A stretch of DNA of 64,000 nucleotides from JAHRVQ01 sp963976815 (GTDB lineage Bacteria; Pseudomonadota; Gammaproteobacteria; Pseudomonadales; Azotimanducaceae). The notes beneath the pieces were generated by a model. It saw only the letters and a program-made list of their open reading frames with translations, had not been told where the DNA came from and did no database searches. Position numbers and translations under genes: made by a program. The DNA lies in assembly GCA_963976815.1 (NCBI GenBank), contig CAXBLU010000001.1:248001-312000 (forward strand), given 5' to 3'. Positions 9,403-17,625 of this stretch are shown in pieces; the first letter of the stretch is position 1, and each line of letters begins with the position of its first letter.

Positions 9403-9544
9403 GGCTAATTTCGAGCGGTCAATGGCAGGCAAAATCACCGTCCGTCGGTTAGCGATGATCCAAAGGTGAAGCAATTCACAATTCCCAGCTTGTTAGATGT
9501 TCAAAGCCCGATCAGTTATCTATCTTTCGCATCAGGCCGCTCAG

Positions 9545-9582
9545 TTCAACCGACTTGTTCCAACTGACTTGTTTCAACTGAC
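9545..9582. repeat. 14-bp tandem repeat upstream of a small membrane protein gene
   Basis: Units TTCAACCGACTTGT, TCCAACTGACTTGT and a partial TTCAACTGAC lie 35 bp before the next gene. This is the second short tandem array within the same 265-bp intergenic stretch, which otherwise shows nothing recognisable. Confidence 0.9.
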
Positions 9583-9616
9583 GGCCGCTAATCGATGACT
9601 GATCCAGGTGAATAAA

Positions 9617-9940
9617 ATGGACTTTGCAACACTGATTCGCTGTAGCGTAATTTTTCTGGTTCTCGCAACCTCCTTCAGCACCAACATGGGGGACAATCTG
9701 ATTTCCCGGCTTGGTATGGAGTCGGCCTACAGTTACGTTCTGGGACTTGCGCTGCTATTTAGCCTACTACTTGCGGAACGGAATGCATTTATCGTGGCGG
9801 CGGTTGTGTTCTTCAGCCTGAACGCTAATATGCCGTCGGAGTTTTCACTAAATATGGGCTTCGATCGAGACTACTATGCTGGCTTTATGATGGCATTGCT
9901 GATTCAACCAATCATGGGTAGAACCATGCAACTCAATTAG
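9617..9940 (+). CDS. Small hydrophobic membrane protein, unknown function
   Basis: 107 residues from ATG 9617, preceded by AGGTG at a suitable distance (the GTG in that motif at 9608 is a less likely start). Hydrophobic segments near residues 6-20, 36-52 and 55-68, plus a fourth weaker one near the end (YYAGFMMALLIQPIMG), point to an inner-membrane protein. No family recognised. It stands alone, convergent with the PII-like gene. Confidence 0.6.
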   Translation: MDFATLIRCSVIFLVLATSFSTNMGDNLISRLGMESAYSYVLGLALLFSLLLAERNAFIVAAVVFFSLNANMPSEFSLNMGFDRDYYAGFMMALLIQPIMGRTMQLN

Positions 9941-9948
9941 TCAGTGCA

Positions 9949-10353
9949 TTAAGGGGACGTAATCTCGGGGAGTTCCATCATCGCAGCCTGGGGTGCTGCC
10001 TGCATGTAGATCATTCCCGTATGGGGCTCATCTAATCCCGCTTTGTAAAACAGGAATTCAAACAACTCATCCGCCTGGGCACTCTCTACCACCACTGAAA
10101 ATACATCCTTCTCCCGCTGCTCACCGAGCCCCCGGTTCTGAATTTGTCTGGAGCGCCCTACACCCCGGGCATGACTAAAGTTTGCATCATAGATGCCATA
10201 TTCCTGACTTAATGCTTCCACCAGGTTTCGGCCCATGCCCTTCGGCATAATGCATACAATTTGTTTTGCATCTTCCGCTAATGGCTTTTTATCCTTCGCT
10301 AATGGCTTTTTATCTTCCGCTAAAGGCTTTTTATCCTTCGCTAAAGGCTTCAC
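9949..10353 (-). CDS. PII-like protein with a charged N-terminal heptad repeat
   Basis: 134 residues from a GTG start that overlaps the preceding stop (GTGA). Residues 1-28 are four heptads of KPLA(K/E)DK alternating K and E at position 5. The remaining ~100 residues have the PII/GlnB ferredoxin-like pattern (IVCIMPKGMGRNLVEAL, then ANFSHARGVG in the T-loop region, then VFSVVVESAQADELFEFLFYKAG and GMIYMQ). Third gene of the unit DUF1538 - PII - PII-like, so it probably gates or senses the state of the membrane protein. The repeat looks like a late DNA expansion that may act as a flexible, charge-alternating tail. Confidence 0.75.
   Translation of the reverse strand: MKPLAKDKKPLAEDKKPLAKDKKPLAEDAKQIVCIMPKGMGRNLVEALSQEYGIYDANFSHARGVGRSRQIQNRGLGEQREKDVFSVVVESAQADELFEFLFYKAGLDEPHTGMIYMQAAPQAAMMELPEITSP
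10271..10350. repeat. 21-bp in-frame tandem repeat, four units, encoding KPLA(K/E)DK heptads
   Basis: Four 21-bp units, read in the minus-strand gene as KPLAKDK, KPLAEDK, KPLAKDK, KPLAED. Units 1 and 3 and units 2 and 4 are closest, so the array looks like duplication of a 42-bp block. The unit length keeps the frame. Confidence 0.95.
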
Positions 10354-10709
10354 ACCCCCAACCTCTCGACAACGTCACGGGGGATAAATGTTGCGGCCTT
10401 CTCGAGCTTTGATACATAAATGATACCGGCGCCGGGAACGTCCAGTTCAGCAGCAAAATACATCCGTTCAAAAACACGGTCCACCTGTTCATTTGCAACC
10501 AGAATTGTGATGACCTCTTTTTCGACCTCAATTGCCAGGCCTAAGATCCCCAGCCTTTCTCTAATGCCACTACCATAACCGTAATAAATGGTTGCGCCCT
10601 GGGCACCGGCATCCTGTGCAGCTTGAACCACTGCATCCGCTTTGCCTCGCTGCACAATGCAGGTGATCATGGAGACGTCAGTCAGTATTGTCAGTTCTCG
10701 AGTACTCAT
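10350..10709 (-). CDS. P-II family regulator linked to DUF1538 protein
   Basis: 119 residues. The start overlaps the stop of the DUF1538 gene by 4 nt and the stop overlaps the start of the next PII-like gene. The fold pattern of GlnB is present: MITCIVQRGKADAVVQAAQDAG, a T-loop region IYYGYGSGIRERLGILG, VEKEVITILVANEQVDRVFERMYFAAELD, GAGIIYVSKLEKA. The uridylylated T-loop Tyr environment of GlnB is not recognisable, so classical nitrogen control is unlikely. PII proteins bind ATP/ADP and often control an adjacent membrane protein, here the DUF1538 gene. Confidence 0.85.
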   Translation of the reverse strand: MSTRELTILTDVSMITCIVQRGKADAVVQAAQDAGAQGATIYYGYGSGIRERLGILGLAIEVEKEVITILVANEQVDRVFERMYFAAELDVPGAGIIYVSKLEKAATFIPRDVVERLGV

Positions 10710-12493
10710 AGGATCGCTGCCCCTACCGGTTCATCTGTTAGCTGTTCATTGGCTTTTTGTTGAAGGCTGCGTCGATTCAATTTCCAGCGGATATAAAGTC
10801 CCGTTGATAGCACGGCGACAATGGGTCCAATAGATGCCATCGACAAAATACCGAAGCCTTCGATGGCCCCCAGTGCATTGCCAAATCCTAACCCCATTGC
10901 CAGCACAAGGGGCACGGTAACAGGACCGGTTGTCACACCTGCACTGTCCCAGGCAATATTGACAAACTCTTCATTAGAAAAAATGGTCAGCACAATCGCC
11001 AGGGAATAACCGGGGACCAGCAAATAGGCGATCGGAATATCAAATACTATTTTTGCCACACCAATGGCAATACCACTCCCTACTCCAAGGGATACTGCAT
11101 ACATCAAGTTAGATTTTTTAAATGATCCATTGGTCAAATTCTCAACCGTCGTGCCCAGGGCATTCAAAGCGGGCTCCGCCAGCGTTGCGCCAAACCCCAA
11201 CAGCCAGGCAAACACGAGGGCAACCAATACACCTACACCAAGCTTATAGAGGGGCGAACCATCAACACCATCAAGCTCAGAGAACGCTGCCGGTACCAGT
11301 CCACCACTTTGGCCCCCTAGTTTGGACAGGCCGTAGCTCAGTCCAAGATTAAAAACCACCATGCCAAGCACACACAGGAATATCCCAAAACCAATAATGG
11401 TTGGGTTTGGAATCCGCTCCCGAAGGAGTACCACCATCACCAGCAGCAGGAATACGACGAGTGGGACAATCGCTCGAACACCACCGACAACCTCAACACC
11501 CGGCGTAGCCTCCCACCAGCGAGGCGCGTTAGCTGCGGCAGAAGCCGCTTCAGCCGCAGCAATAATTTCCGCCGGCGTGGTCACAAATGACACATAAAGG
11601 GCAAGCAGCATCACGGCTACAATTGGAAATAATGATGCCAGGGTGACAATGCCAAATCCCGATAATGAATCACTGCCTTTACCCGCCGCGTGCGCAATGC
11701 CTATGCCTAGTGATAACACCAGGGGTACTGTAACGGGGCCTGTGGTCACGGCACCACAGTCAAACGCCAGACCCAGTACCTTGGATAGCTCTGGATCCAG
11801 TGCCATATAAATCGAAATCAACATCACCGGAACCAGCGTGATAAATATCAGTGGTTTAAGGCTCCAACCGAAAATAAATCGGACCGTCCCTAAGGCAGCC
11901 GCCAGACCGACACCGACGCCCACACTGAGTACCAGAACACCGGACCAATCGTTTAGCAAGGTAAACAAGTAAGGTGCTTTTGTGACGTCCACGAGACTAC
12001 CGGCGGTTTGCAATGCACCAATCGCCGGTTCAGCAAAGGTGACCCCAATGCCTAACAGAAACACCACCGCAATCACCGTAGGTAGTGTCGCCTTTGCCGG
12101 CAGCGAACCACCCAGGGATTCACCAAATGGCATAAGGCCAACCTTTAGGCCCTCCATAAAAATCATCAAACCGACAATGACTGCAACCAGACCCAGGACA
12201 ATAATGGTGGCATCGGTGACATTCTGGCGCAGGATAAAAATTTGAAACAGCACCAGGTAGACAGCCAATGGCGTCACGGACTGAAACTGCTCCATAAATC
12301 GGATCGACAGATAGGGCTTTAATAGTCTGTAGATATCACCGGTGCCCACACTTAGTGCGGCGGGTTTATGGGGGAGTTCGTTGCCTTTGGAATCAAATTC
12401 AATCGGCGGAACTAATTCGTTGTAGCTAATCTGATCCTGCTGAACATTGAGTTCTCGGCTCAAACTACCAAAGGAAATTGATTTTTGACTCAT
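10706..12493 (-). CDS. DUF1538 multi-spanning membrane protein (putative transporter)
   Basis: 595 residues with about 12-14 hydrophobic segments after a polar N-terminal tail of some 80 residues. It is an internal duplication: GVTFAEPAIGALQ (first half) corresponds to GATLAEPALNALG (second), and AVTTGPVTVPLVLSLG to GVTTGPVTVPLVLAMG. This two-repeat layout with paired TTGPVTVP motifs is that of DUF1538 proteins, which resemble inverted- or direct-repeat transporters with two re-entrant pore motifs. First gene of an operon with two PII-type regulators, overlapping by 4 nt. Substrate unknown; PII linkage suggests control by energy or nitrogen/carbon status. Confidence 0.88.
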   Translation of the reverse strand: MSQKSISFGSLSRELNVQQDQISYNELVPPIEFDSKGNELPHKPAALSVGTGDIYRLLKPYLSIRFMEQFQSVTPLAVYLVLFQIFILRQNVTDATIIVLGLVAVIVGLMIFMEGLKVGLMPFGESLGGSLPAKATLPTVIAVVFLLGIGVTFAEPAIGALQTAGSLVDVTKAPYLFTLLNDWSGVLVLSVGVGVGLAAALGTVRFIFGWSLKPLIFITLVPVMLISIYMALDPELSKVLGLAFDCGAVTTGPVTVPLVLSLGIGIAHAAGKGSDSLSGFGIVTLASLFPIVAVMLLALYVSFVTTPAEIIAAAEAASAAANAPRWWEATPGVEVVGGVRAIVPLVVFLLLVMVVLLRERIPNPTIIGFGIFLCVLGMVVFNLGLSYGLSKLGGQSGGLVPAAFSELDGVDGSPLYKLGVGVLVALVFAWLLGFGATLAEPALNALGTTVENLTNGSFKKSNLMYAVSLGVGSGIAIGVAKIVFDIPIAYLLVPGYSLAIVLTIFSNEEFVNIAWDSAGVTTGPVTVPLVLAMGLGFGNALGAIEGFGILSMASIGPIVAVLSTGLYIRWKLNRRSLQQKANEQLTDEPVGAAIL

Positions 12494-12654
12494 CAGTGAC
12501 CCTGACGTTTTTATTGTTTTTTGTCCTACTTTTTTAGTTTACCCAAATCTGATCCCAGGTATACCACAAAGTATAACTGGGACCCGCGTTCCCTCGCGGA
12601 ACACACGCGCGGCTTAAATGGGCGCGGTACCGAGTCCGCGCCCAGAACAAAAGC

Positions 12655-13266
12655 CTATGCTGCAGCGCTGGCTCTACCCTGCACCCGTGCATACCACGCC
12701 ATTAGATGCTTGTTGTTCTCATTTAACGGCTGACCCACCGTGACACCAAATTCAAGGAAGACAAATAACAGGACATCCGCCAGGGTGAAACGATCGCCAC
12801 AGATAAAGGGCTTAGCTTCGATCTGATCATTCAACCAGGTTAAGCGCTCCTGGGCTGTCGCCTTGAGATCATCAGCGGCGCCTGGAATACAGTGCAGGCG
12901 ATCTTTAAAAAGCGGCAAACCCTCAGCAAAACGAAAGCCATTCGCAAGGGGCTCGAGGATCTGTAAATCTAACCGACGACACCACATGCGGGTTTCAGCC
13001 CGGGCTTCAGGGGAAGTCCCGATCAAATCTGTATTGCCCGCCTTGTCATCTAGATACTCACAGATCGCCGTAATCTCAGCAATCCAGCTACCGTCGTCCA
13101 ACTGTAAAGCTGGAGACTGGCCCGAAGGATTACGGGCGAGATGCTCCGGCTGGCGATTCTCGCCCGCCATCAGATCAATTTCCTGGATCTCACAACTGAC
13201 ACCCAGTTCCGCCATAAACATCCGGACAACTTTAGGATTGGGTCCTATTGAGCTAACTAACTTCAT
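12655..13266 (-). CDS. Glutathione S-transferase family protein
   Basis: 203 residues. N-terminal thioredoxin-like domain with SIGPNPKVVRMFMAELG, a cis-Pro loop NPSGQSPALQLDDG and the glutathione-site EITAICEYLDD; helical C-terminal domain with FICGDRFTLADVLLFVFLEFG, the N-capping Asp motif of GSTs. Probably a cytosolic conjugating enzyme. Divergent from the ABC exporter at 13470; together with the gamma-glutamyltransferase at 17622 this gives the neighbourhood a glutathione theme. Confidence 0.9.
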   Translation of the reverse strand: MKLVSSIGPNPKVVRMFMAELGVSCEIQEIDLMAGENRQPEHLARNPSGQSPALQLDDGSWIAEITAICEYLDDKAGNTDLIGTSPEARAETRMWCRRLDLQILEPLANGFRFAEGLPLFKDRLHCIPGAADDLKATAQERLTWLNDQIEAKPFICGDRFTLADVLLFVFLEFGVTVGQPLNENNKHLMAWYARVQGRASAAA

Positions 13267-13469
13267 GAAACTCCCCTTTTTTGTCCCTGCAAATTCAGCG
13301 ACATGATGATTGAGGCAGCAGTTATATCAGATATTGCGGTTACGCCTCTAGTTGCCAGCGGCAGGAAATATCTGAATAATTCACCCTGTTGCGATACTGC
13401 CGAACACGCAGAACCTCAGCTACCCTCTTATTCACATACAATGACTCGATTCGCAACGGAGCTACCCTG

Positions 13470-15311
13470 TTGGACGATCGCGGTAAGGCCAAATTACTCT
13501 GGCAGGTATCTGCTGGATATCGTGGCATCTTTTCGGCTGCCATTTGTGTCATGGCAGTCGGCTATATTTTTATGTTCGGCGTGCCTCTGCTCGCTCGACT
13601 CGCTATCGATGTTATTACGGATCCAGAGCATCTGGAGTTGCCAGCCTGGTTTGCCGCGGTTGCACCTGCCGTTAGTTTAGAGGGAAATAATTTACCCCTG
13701 CTGCTAAATGCGGCGTTCTTGACCATATTGCTCACGGCCATCGCCGGCGTCTGTCTCTACTTTCGCGGCCGCTTTATTGCCCTGGCGAGTGAGGGTATCG
13801 TCCGGCAGTTGCGGGACCGTATTTACAGCCATCTAGAACATTTACCCAGTCGATATCACGATACCGCCGACACCGGAGATCTGGTGCAGCGCTGCTCGTC
13901 TGATATGGAAACAGTCCGGGTGTTTCTCGCCGGTCAGGTGATAGAGATATCCCGCGCCATACTAATGCTCATCATTGTCCTGCCAATTTTGTTTTCCCTC
14001 GACGTGAGCATGGCGTGGCTTTCCCTGGCGACCATGCCCCTTTTGTTTGTTTTTGCGGTGATTTTTTTCCAAAAGGTGAAAAGCCTATTTCTCGAGGTTG
14101 ATGAGTCAGAAGCCCGCATGACAACTGTACTCCAGGAGAATCTGACCGGTATCCGCGTGGTACGTGCCTTTGCCCGGCAGGAATATGAAGTCGACAAATT
14201 TGCCGAACGCAATCGAGACTTTCGAGACCACAATACTCGTTTGATTAAAATACTCGGTCTCTACTACGGAATGTCCGACCTAATTTGCCTCGGTCAAATT
14301 TGTCTATTGCTGGTGACCGGTGCCTATTGGGTGGTTGACGGCAGCCTAACGGTCGGGACACTTTTTGCTTTCCTCACCTACGTCGGCATGATTATCTGGC
14401 CGATTCGCCATATGGGCAGAGTACTGACGGACTCCGGCAAAGCGATAGTCTCTATCGGCCGTCTTGCTGAGGTGTTATTTGAGCCCATTGAAACCCAGCA
14501 CGAATCTGAGCCAAAGGGTCGATTAGCCGGCAACATTCAATTCCAAGACCTGTGTTTTGCCTACGAACCCCAAAAACCGATTCTCAAAAACGTCAACTTC
14601 TCCATCTCATCCGGTCAAACCCTCGCGATTCTAGGTGCGCCGGGTTCGGGCAAGTCCACTATCGCCCAGTTGCTAATGCGCCTATACGACTATGACGGTC
14701 AGGATGGCAGAGGTTCGATTCAACTTGATGGTCACGAACTTTCAGAACTAAAAAGAAAGTTTGTTCGGGCCCAGATTAGTATCGTATTACAGGAGGCATT
14801 TCTGTATTCCGCCAGTATTGCCGACAACCTTCGTGTGGGGCGGATTGACGCAACTGAAGATGAGATTGAGGCTGCTGCCCGGGATGCAGATATCCACGAG
14901 TCAATCCTGAAATTTCCAAGGGGTTATGACTCGATGGTCGGGGAACGAGGCGTAACCCTATCCGGCGGACAGCGACAAAGACTCGCCCTTGCCCGGGCAT
15001 TGCTTAAAAAGCCGCCTATCCTTATTCTTGACGACGCACTCTCGGCGGTGGATACCGATACCGAAGCGACGATTCTAGCCGCCCTGAAAAAAAGCCGCGG
15101 TGCACAAACAACCATAATTGTTGCCCATCGACTTTCAACCGTGATGCACGCCGATCGGATCATCGTCCTAGCCGACGGCAAGGTTGTCCAGAACGGCAAT
15201 CATGTCTCCCTGGCGCAGGTACCTGGCATCTATCGGCAACTGTGTGAGATCCAAGGGGCCATCCAACAACAGGTCGAAGCAGACATTTCAGATTCGGAAA
15301 AAAATCAGTGA
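13470..15311 (+). CDS. ABC exporter subunit A (permease-ATPase fusion, degenerate Walker B)
   Basis: 613 residues if translation starts at TTG 13470, chosen because GGAG lies 8 nt upstream; an upstream TTG at 13389 would add 27 polar residues and no ATG is available before the first membrane helix. N-terminal half: six-helix type I exporter domain. C-terminal half: Walker A GAPGSGKST, signature LSGGQRQR, Walker B LILDDALSAVDTDTE, H-loop IVAHRLST. The residue after the Walker B Asp is Asp, not Glu, so its own hydrolytic site is degenerate. Overlaps the next gene by 4 nt (GTGA); the two must form a heterodimer. Substrate unknown. Confidence 0.93.
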   Translation: MDDRGKAKLLWQVSAGYRGIFSAAICVMAVGYIFMFGVPLLARLAIDVITDPEHLELPAWFAAVAPAVSLEGNNLPLLLNAAFLTILLTAIAGVCLYFRGRFIALASEGIVRQLRDRIYSHLEHLPSRYHDTADTGDLVQRCSSDMETVRVFLAGQVIEISRAILMLIIVLPILFSLDVSMAWLSLATMPLLFVFAVIFFQKVKSLFLEVDESEARMTTVLQENLTGIRVVRAFARQEYEVDKFAERNRDFRDHNTRLIKILGLYYGMSDLICLGQICLLLVTGAYWVVDGSLTVGTLFAFLTYVGMIIWPIRHMGRVLTDSGKAIVSIGRLAEVLFEPIETQHESEPKGRLAGNIQFQDLCFAYEPQKPILKNVNFSISSGQTLAILGAPGSGKSTIAQLLMRLYDYDGQDGRGSIQLDGHELSELKRKFVRAQISIVLQEAFLYSASIADNLRVGRIDATEDEIEAAARDADIHESILKFPRGYDSMVGERGVTLSGGQRQRLALARALLKKPPILILDDALSAVDTDTEATILAALKKSRGAQTTIIVAHRLSTVMHADRIIVLADGKVVQNGNHVSLAQVPGIYRQLCEIQGAIQQQVEADISDSEKNQ

Positions 15312-17173
15312 GTGACTTCTTCGACGATGACAACTACGACGATGGCTTCAAGGAAGACATCAACGGCCAGCTCGACCTCAGCCTCTGGCAAAAGCTGTTG
15401 GGCTATACCCTCGCCTATCCTTTTGAAGTCACCATGCTGGCCCTGTCCGCCTTTGCCACGGCGATCTCTGAAATTGCGTTCCCGTTGATTACGCGACGGG
15501 TCATCGACGGCATCCAATCCGAAGGCGCGGACTTTGACATCCCCTTATACGGCGGGCTCTACTTCGCCTTTGTAGTGTTGTTGGCTCTATCCGTTGCCAG
15601 CTTTATCTGGTTCGGTGGCAAAATTCGAACCCATGTCAGCCATGACATTAGACGGGCAGGATTCGACAATTTACAAAAGCTCTCGTTTTCCTATTTTGAC
15701 TTTCGACCCGTCGGCTGGCTAATGGCGCGGATGACCTCAGACTGCGAGCGGCTCTCTAACATCCTCGCCTGGGGTTTGTTGGACCTGATTTGGGGTTCCA
15801 CAATGATGATCGGAATCGCCATCGCGATGTTATGGATGGACGTCAGCCTTGCCCTCACCATCCTTTGCGTGATCCCTGTTCTGGTTTGGCTGAGTTTGTT
15901 TTTTCAAAAACGAATTTTAAAGAGCGCCCGGGAAGTACGCAAAACCAACTCACGGATCACCGGGTCGTTTAACGAAAGCATCATGGGCGTCCAAACCAGC
16001 AAAGCGTTTGTGAAAGAGGCGGAAAATTCTCGAAAGTTTGGCGAACTGACCGATACGATGTTTGATGCCTCGGTGTTAAACAAAATTCAGGCTGCCATGT
16101 ACCTGCCATTGGTTCTACTGCTGGGCTCGATTGCCAGCGGGCTGGCGATTGTGTTCGGTGGTCTTGAAGTGGGTTGGGGGCTGGTCAGTACCGGCACTCT
16201 GATTGCGTTCCTTGCCTACGCCCGGCACTTTTTTGAACCGATCGAAGAACTCGCCCATTGGTTTGCAGAAATGCAGATGGCCCAGGCCTCGGCGGAGCGT
16301 ATTATCAGTTTGATAGAAGCCAAATCTGAAGTCAGCGACTCCCCTGCCGTCGCAGCGCGACTGGCTGCACCGAACCAGGCAGGCCTCGCGGAGGATGGTT
16401 ATGACCCGGTCATCAAAAAAATCCGTTTTGAGAATGTCTCATTTCAATACGATGTCGGCGGTCCGGTACTCACGGACATTAACCTTGAACTCTACCAGGG
16501 CGAAAGTATTGCCATTGTCGGATCTACCGGCGGCGGGAAGTCCTCCCTGGCCAGCTTACTGTGTCGCTTCTACGAACCCACCGATGGTCAAATACTGTTT
16601 GATGGCGTCGACTATCGACAAAGAAGCTTGAACTGGTTGCAGTCACAATTGGGCATGGTATTGCAGACGTCCCACATTTTTGGCGGACGCATCCTCGATA
16701 ACATTCGTTATGGTCGGCTTGATGCAACCGAGGCTGAGGTGTTTGCAGCCGCAAGACGGGCCGGAGCCCATGACTTTATCAGCAAGCTTGAGTCCGGTTA
16801 CCAAACCGAGGTGGGTGAAGGTGGTTCAAAATTGTCTGCCGGTGAAAAACAACTCATCTCCTTTGCCCGGGCAATTCTAGCTGACCCACAAATTCTTATA
16901 ATGGATGAGGCAACGTCTTCGGTTGATACTGTCACCGAACAGCATATCCAACAGGGTCTTGGGGCGCTCCTCAAAGGACGAATCAGTCTGATTATTGCCC
17001 ATCGTCTCTCAACGATCAGAAATGCCGACAGAATTCTCGTTATAGAACAGGGCCGTATCGCTGAGATTGGTAGCCATGAGACACTCCTGGCGCTACAGGG
17101 GCGCTACAGCAAACTGTATCGGCAGCAGAGCCTAGCGGAATTATCCACCAGGACGGACCATTGGAATGCATAG
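15308..17173 (+). CDS. ABC exporter subunit B (permease-ATPase fusion, catalytic Glu)
   Basis: 621 residues from GTG 15308, overlapping the stop of subunit A. After an acidic N-terminal tail (DFFDDDNYDDGF) come six membrane helices and an ATPase domain with Walker A GSTGGGKSS, signature LSAGEKQL, Walker B LIMDEATSSVDTVTE with the catalytic Glu, and H-loop IIAHRLST. The signature departs from LSGGQ. Subunit A thus supplies a good signature and a bad Walker B, and B the reverse, which is the standard split of heterodimeric exporters such as TM287/288. Likely exports lipids, drugs or peptides; nothing here tells which. Confidence 0.93.
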   Translation: MSDFFDDDNYDDGFKEDINGQLDLSLWQKLLGYTLAYPFEVTMLALSAFATAISEIAFPLITRRVIDGIQSEGADFDIPLYGGLYFAFVVLLALSVASFIWFGGKIRTHVSHDIRRAGFDNLQKLSFSYFDFRPVGWLMARMTSDCERLSNILAWGLLDLIWGSTMMIGIAIAMLWMDVSLALTILCVIPVLVWLSLFFQKRILKSAREVRKTNSRITGSFNESIMGVQTSKAFVKEAENSRKFGELTDTMFDASVLNKIQAAMYLPLVLLLGSIASGLAIVFGGLEVGWGLVSTGTLIAFLAYARHFFEPIEELAHWFAEMQMAQASAERIISLIEAKSEVSDSPAVAARLAAPNQAGLAEDGYDPVIKKIRFENVSFQYDVGGPVLTDINLELYQGESIAIVGSTGGGKSSLASLLCRFYEPTDGQILFDGVDYRQRSLNWLQSQLGMVLQTSHIFGGRILDNIRYGRLDATEAEVFAAARRAGAHDFISKLESGYQTEVGEGGSKLSAGEKQLISFARAILADPQILIMDEATSSVDTVTEQHIQQGLGALLKGRISLIIAHRLSTIRNADRILVIEQGRIAEIGSHETLLALQGRYSKLYRQQSLAELSTRTDHWNA

Positions 17174-17223
17174 CTGGACCGTGCTCTTCACTACACAACA
17201 CAACACAAAAAAAGGACATCCCC

Positions 17224-17625
17224 ATGACCATCAGTGCAGCACAGCTAGTTGCCGCGGCAGAAGCTGAAATCGAAACCATCACCCTGGAACAGGCGCTTGA
17301 GTTTCTAGACGATGACCAGTGTGTGTTCATTGATATACGGGACGTTCGAGAACTCTGGCGTGAGGGAAAAATTAAAGGGGCGAGCCATGCGCCCCGGGGT
17401 ATGCTCGAATTCTGGATTGATCCGGAGAGTCCCTATCACCGGGAAATGTTTGCCGAGGATAAGCGATTTATATTCTACTGTGCATCCGCCTGGCGTTCCG
17501 CCCTTGCCACGTTGACCGCCCAGCAGATGGGTATGAAATCCGTTTGCCATATTGCCGGCGGATTCACCGCGTGGAAACAAGCCAACGCCCCCATCGAAGC
17601 AGTTGAAGCGAAAAAATCCGCATGA
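17224..17625 (+). CDS. Rhodanese-domain sulfurtransferase
   Basis: 133 residues from ATG 17224, with AAGGA at good spacing; an upstream in-frame ATG overlapping the ABC gene is less likely. Single rhodanese domain: FIDIRDVRELWREGKIKGASHAP, active-site loop FYCASAWRSA with the sulfur-carrying Cys, and HIAGGFTAWKQANAPIE. Cytoplasmic, no signal peptide. Third gene of the ABC-ABC-rhodanese-GGT run and translationally coupled (ATGA) to the next gene, suggesting a role in sulfur or glutathione metabolism. Confidence 0.9.
   Translation: MTISAAQLVAAAEAEIETITLEQALEFLDDDQCVFIDIRDVRELWREGKIKGASHAPRGMLEFWIDPESPYHREMFAEDKRFIFYCASAWRSALATLTAQQMGMKSVCHIAGGFTAWKQANAPIEAVEAKKSA

Noticed and set aside
12863..13306. 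147-codon frame antisense to the glutathione S-transferase gene
   Set aside because: The GST frame has all its motifs; the antisense product is basic and low in complexity.
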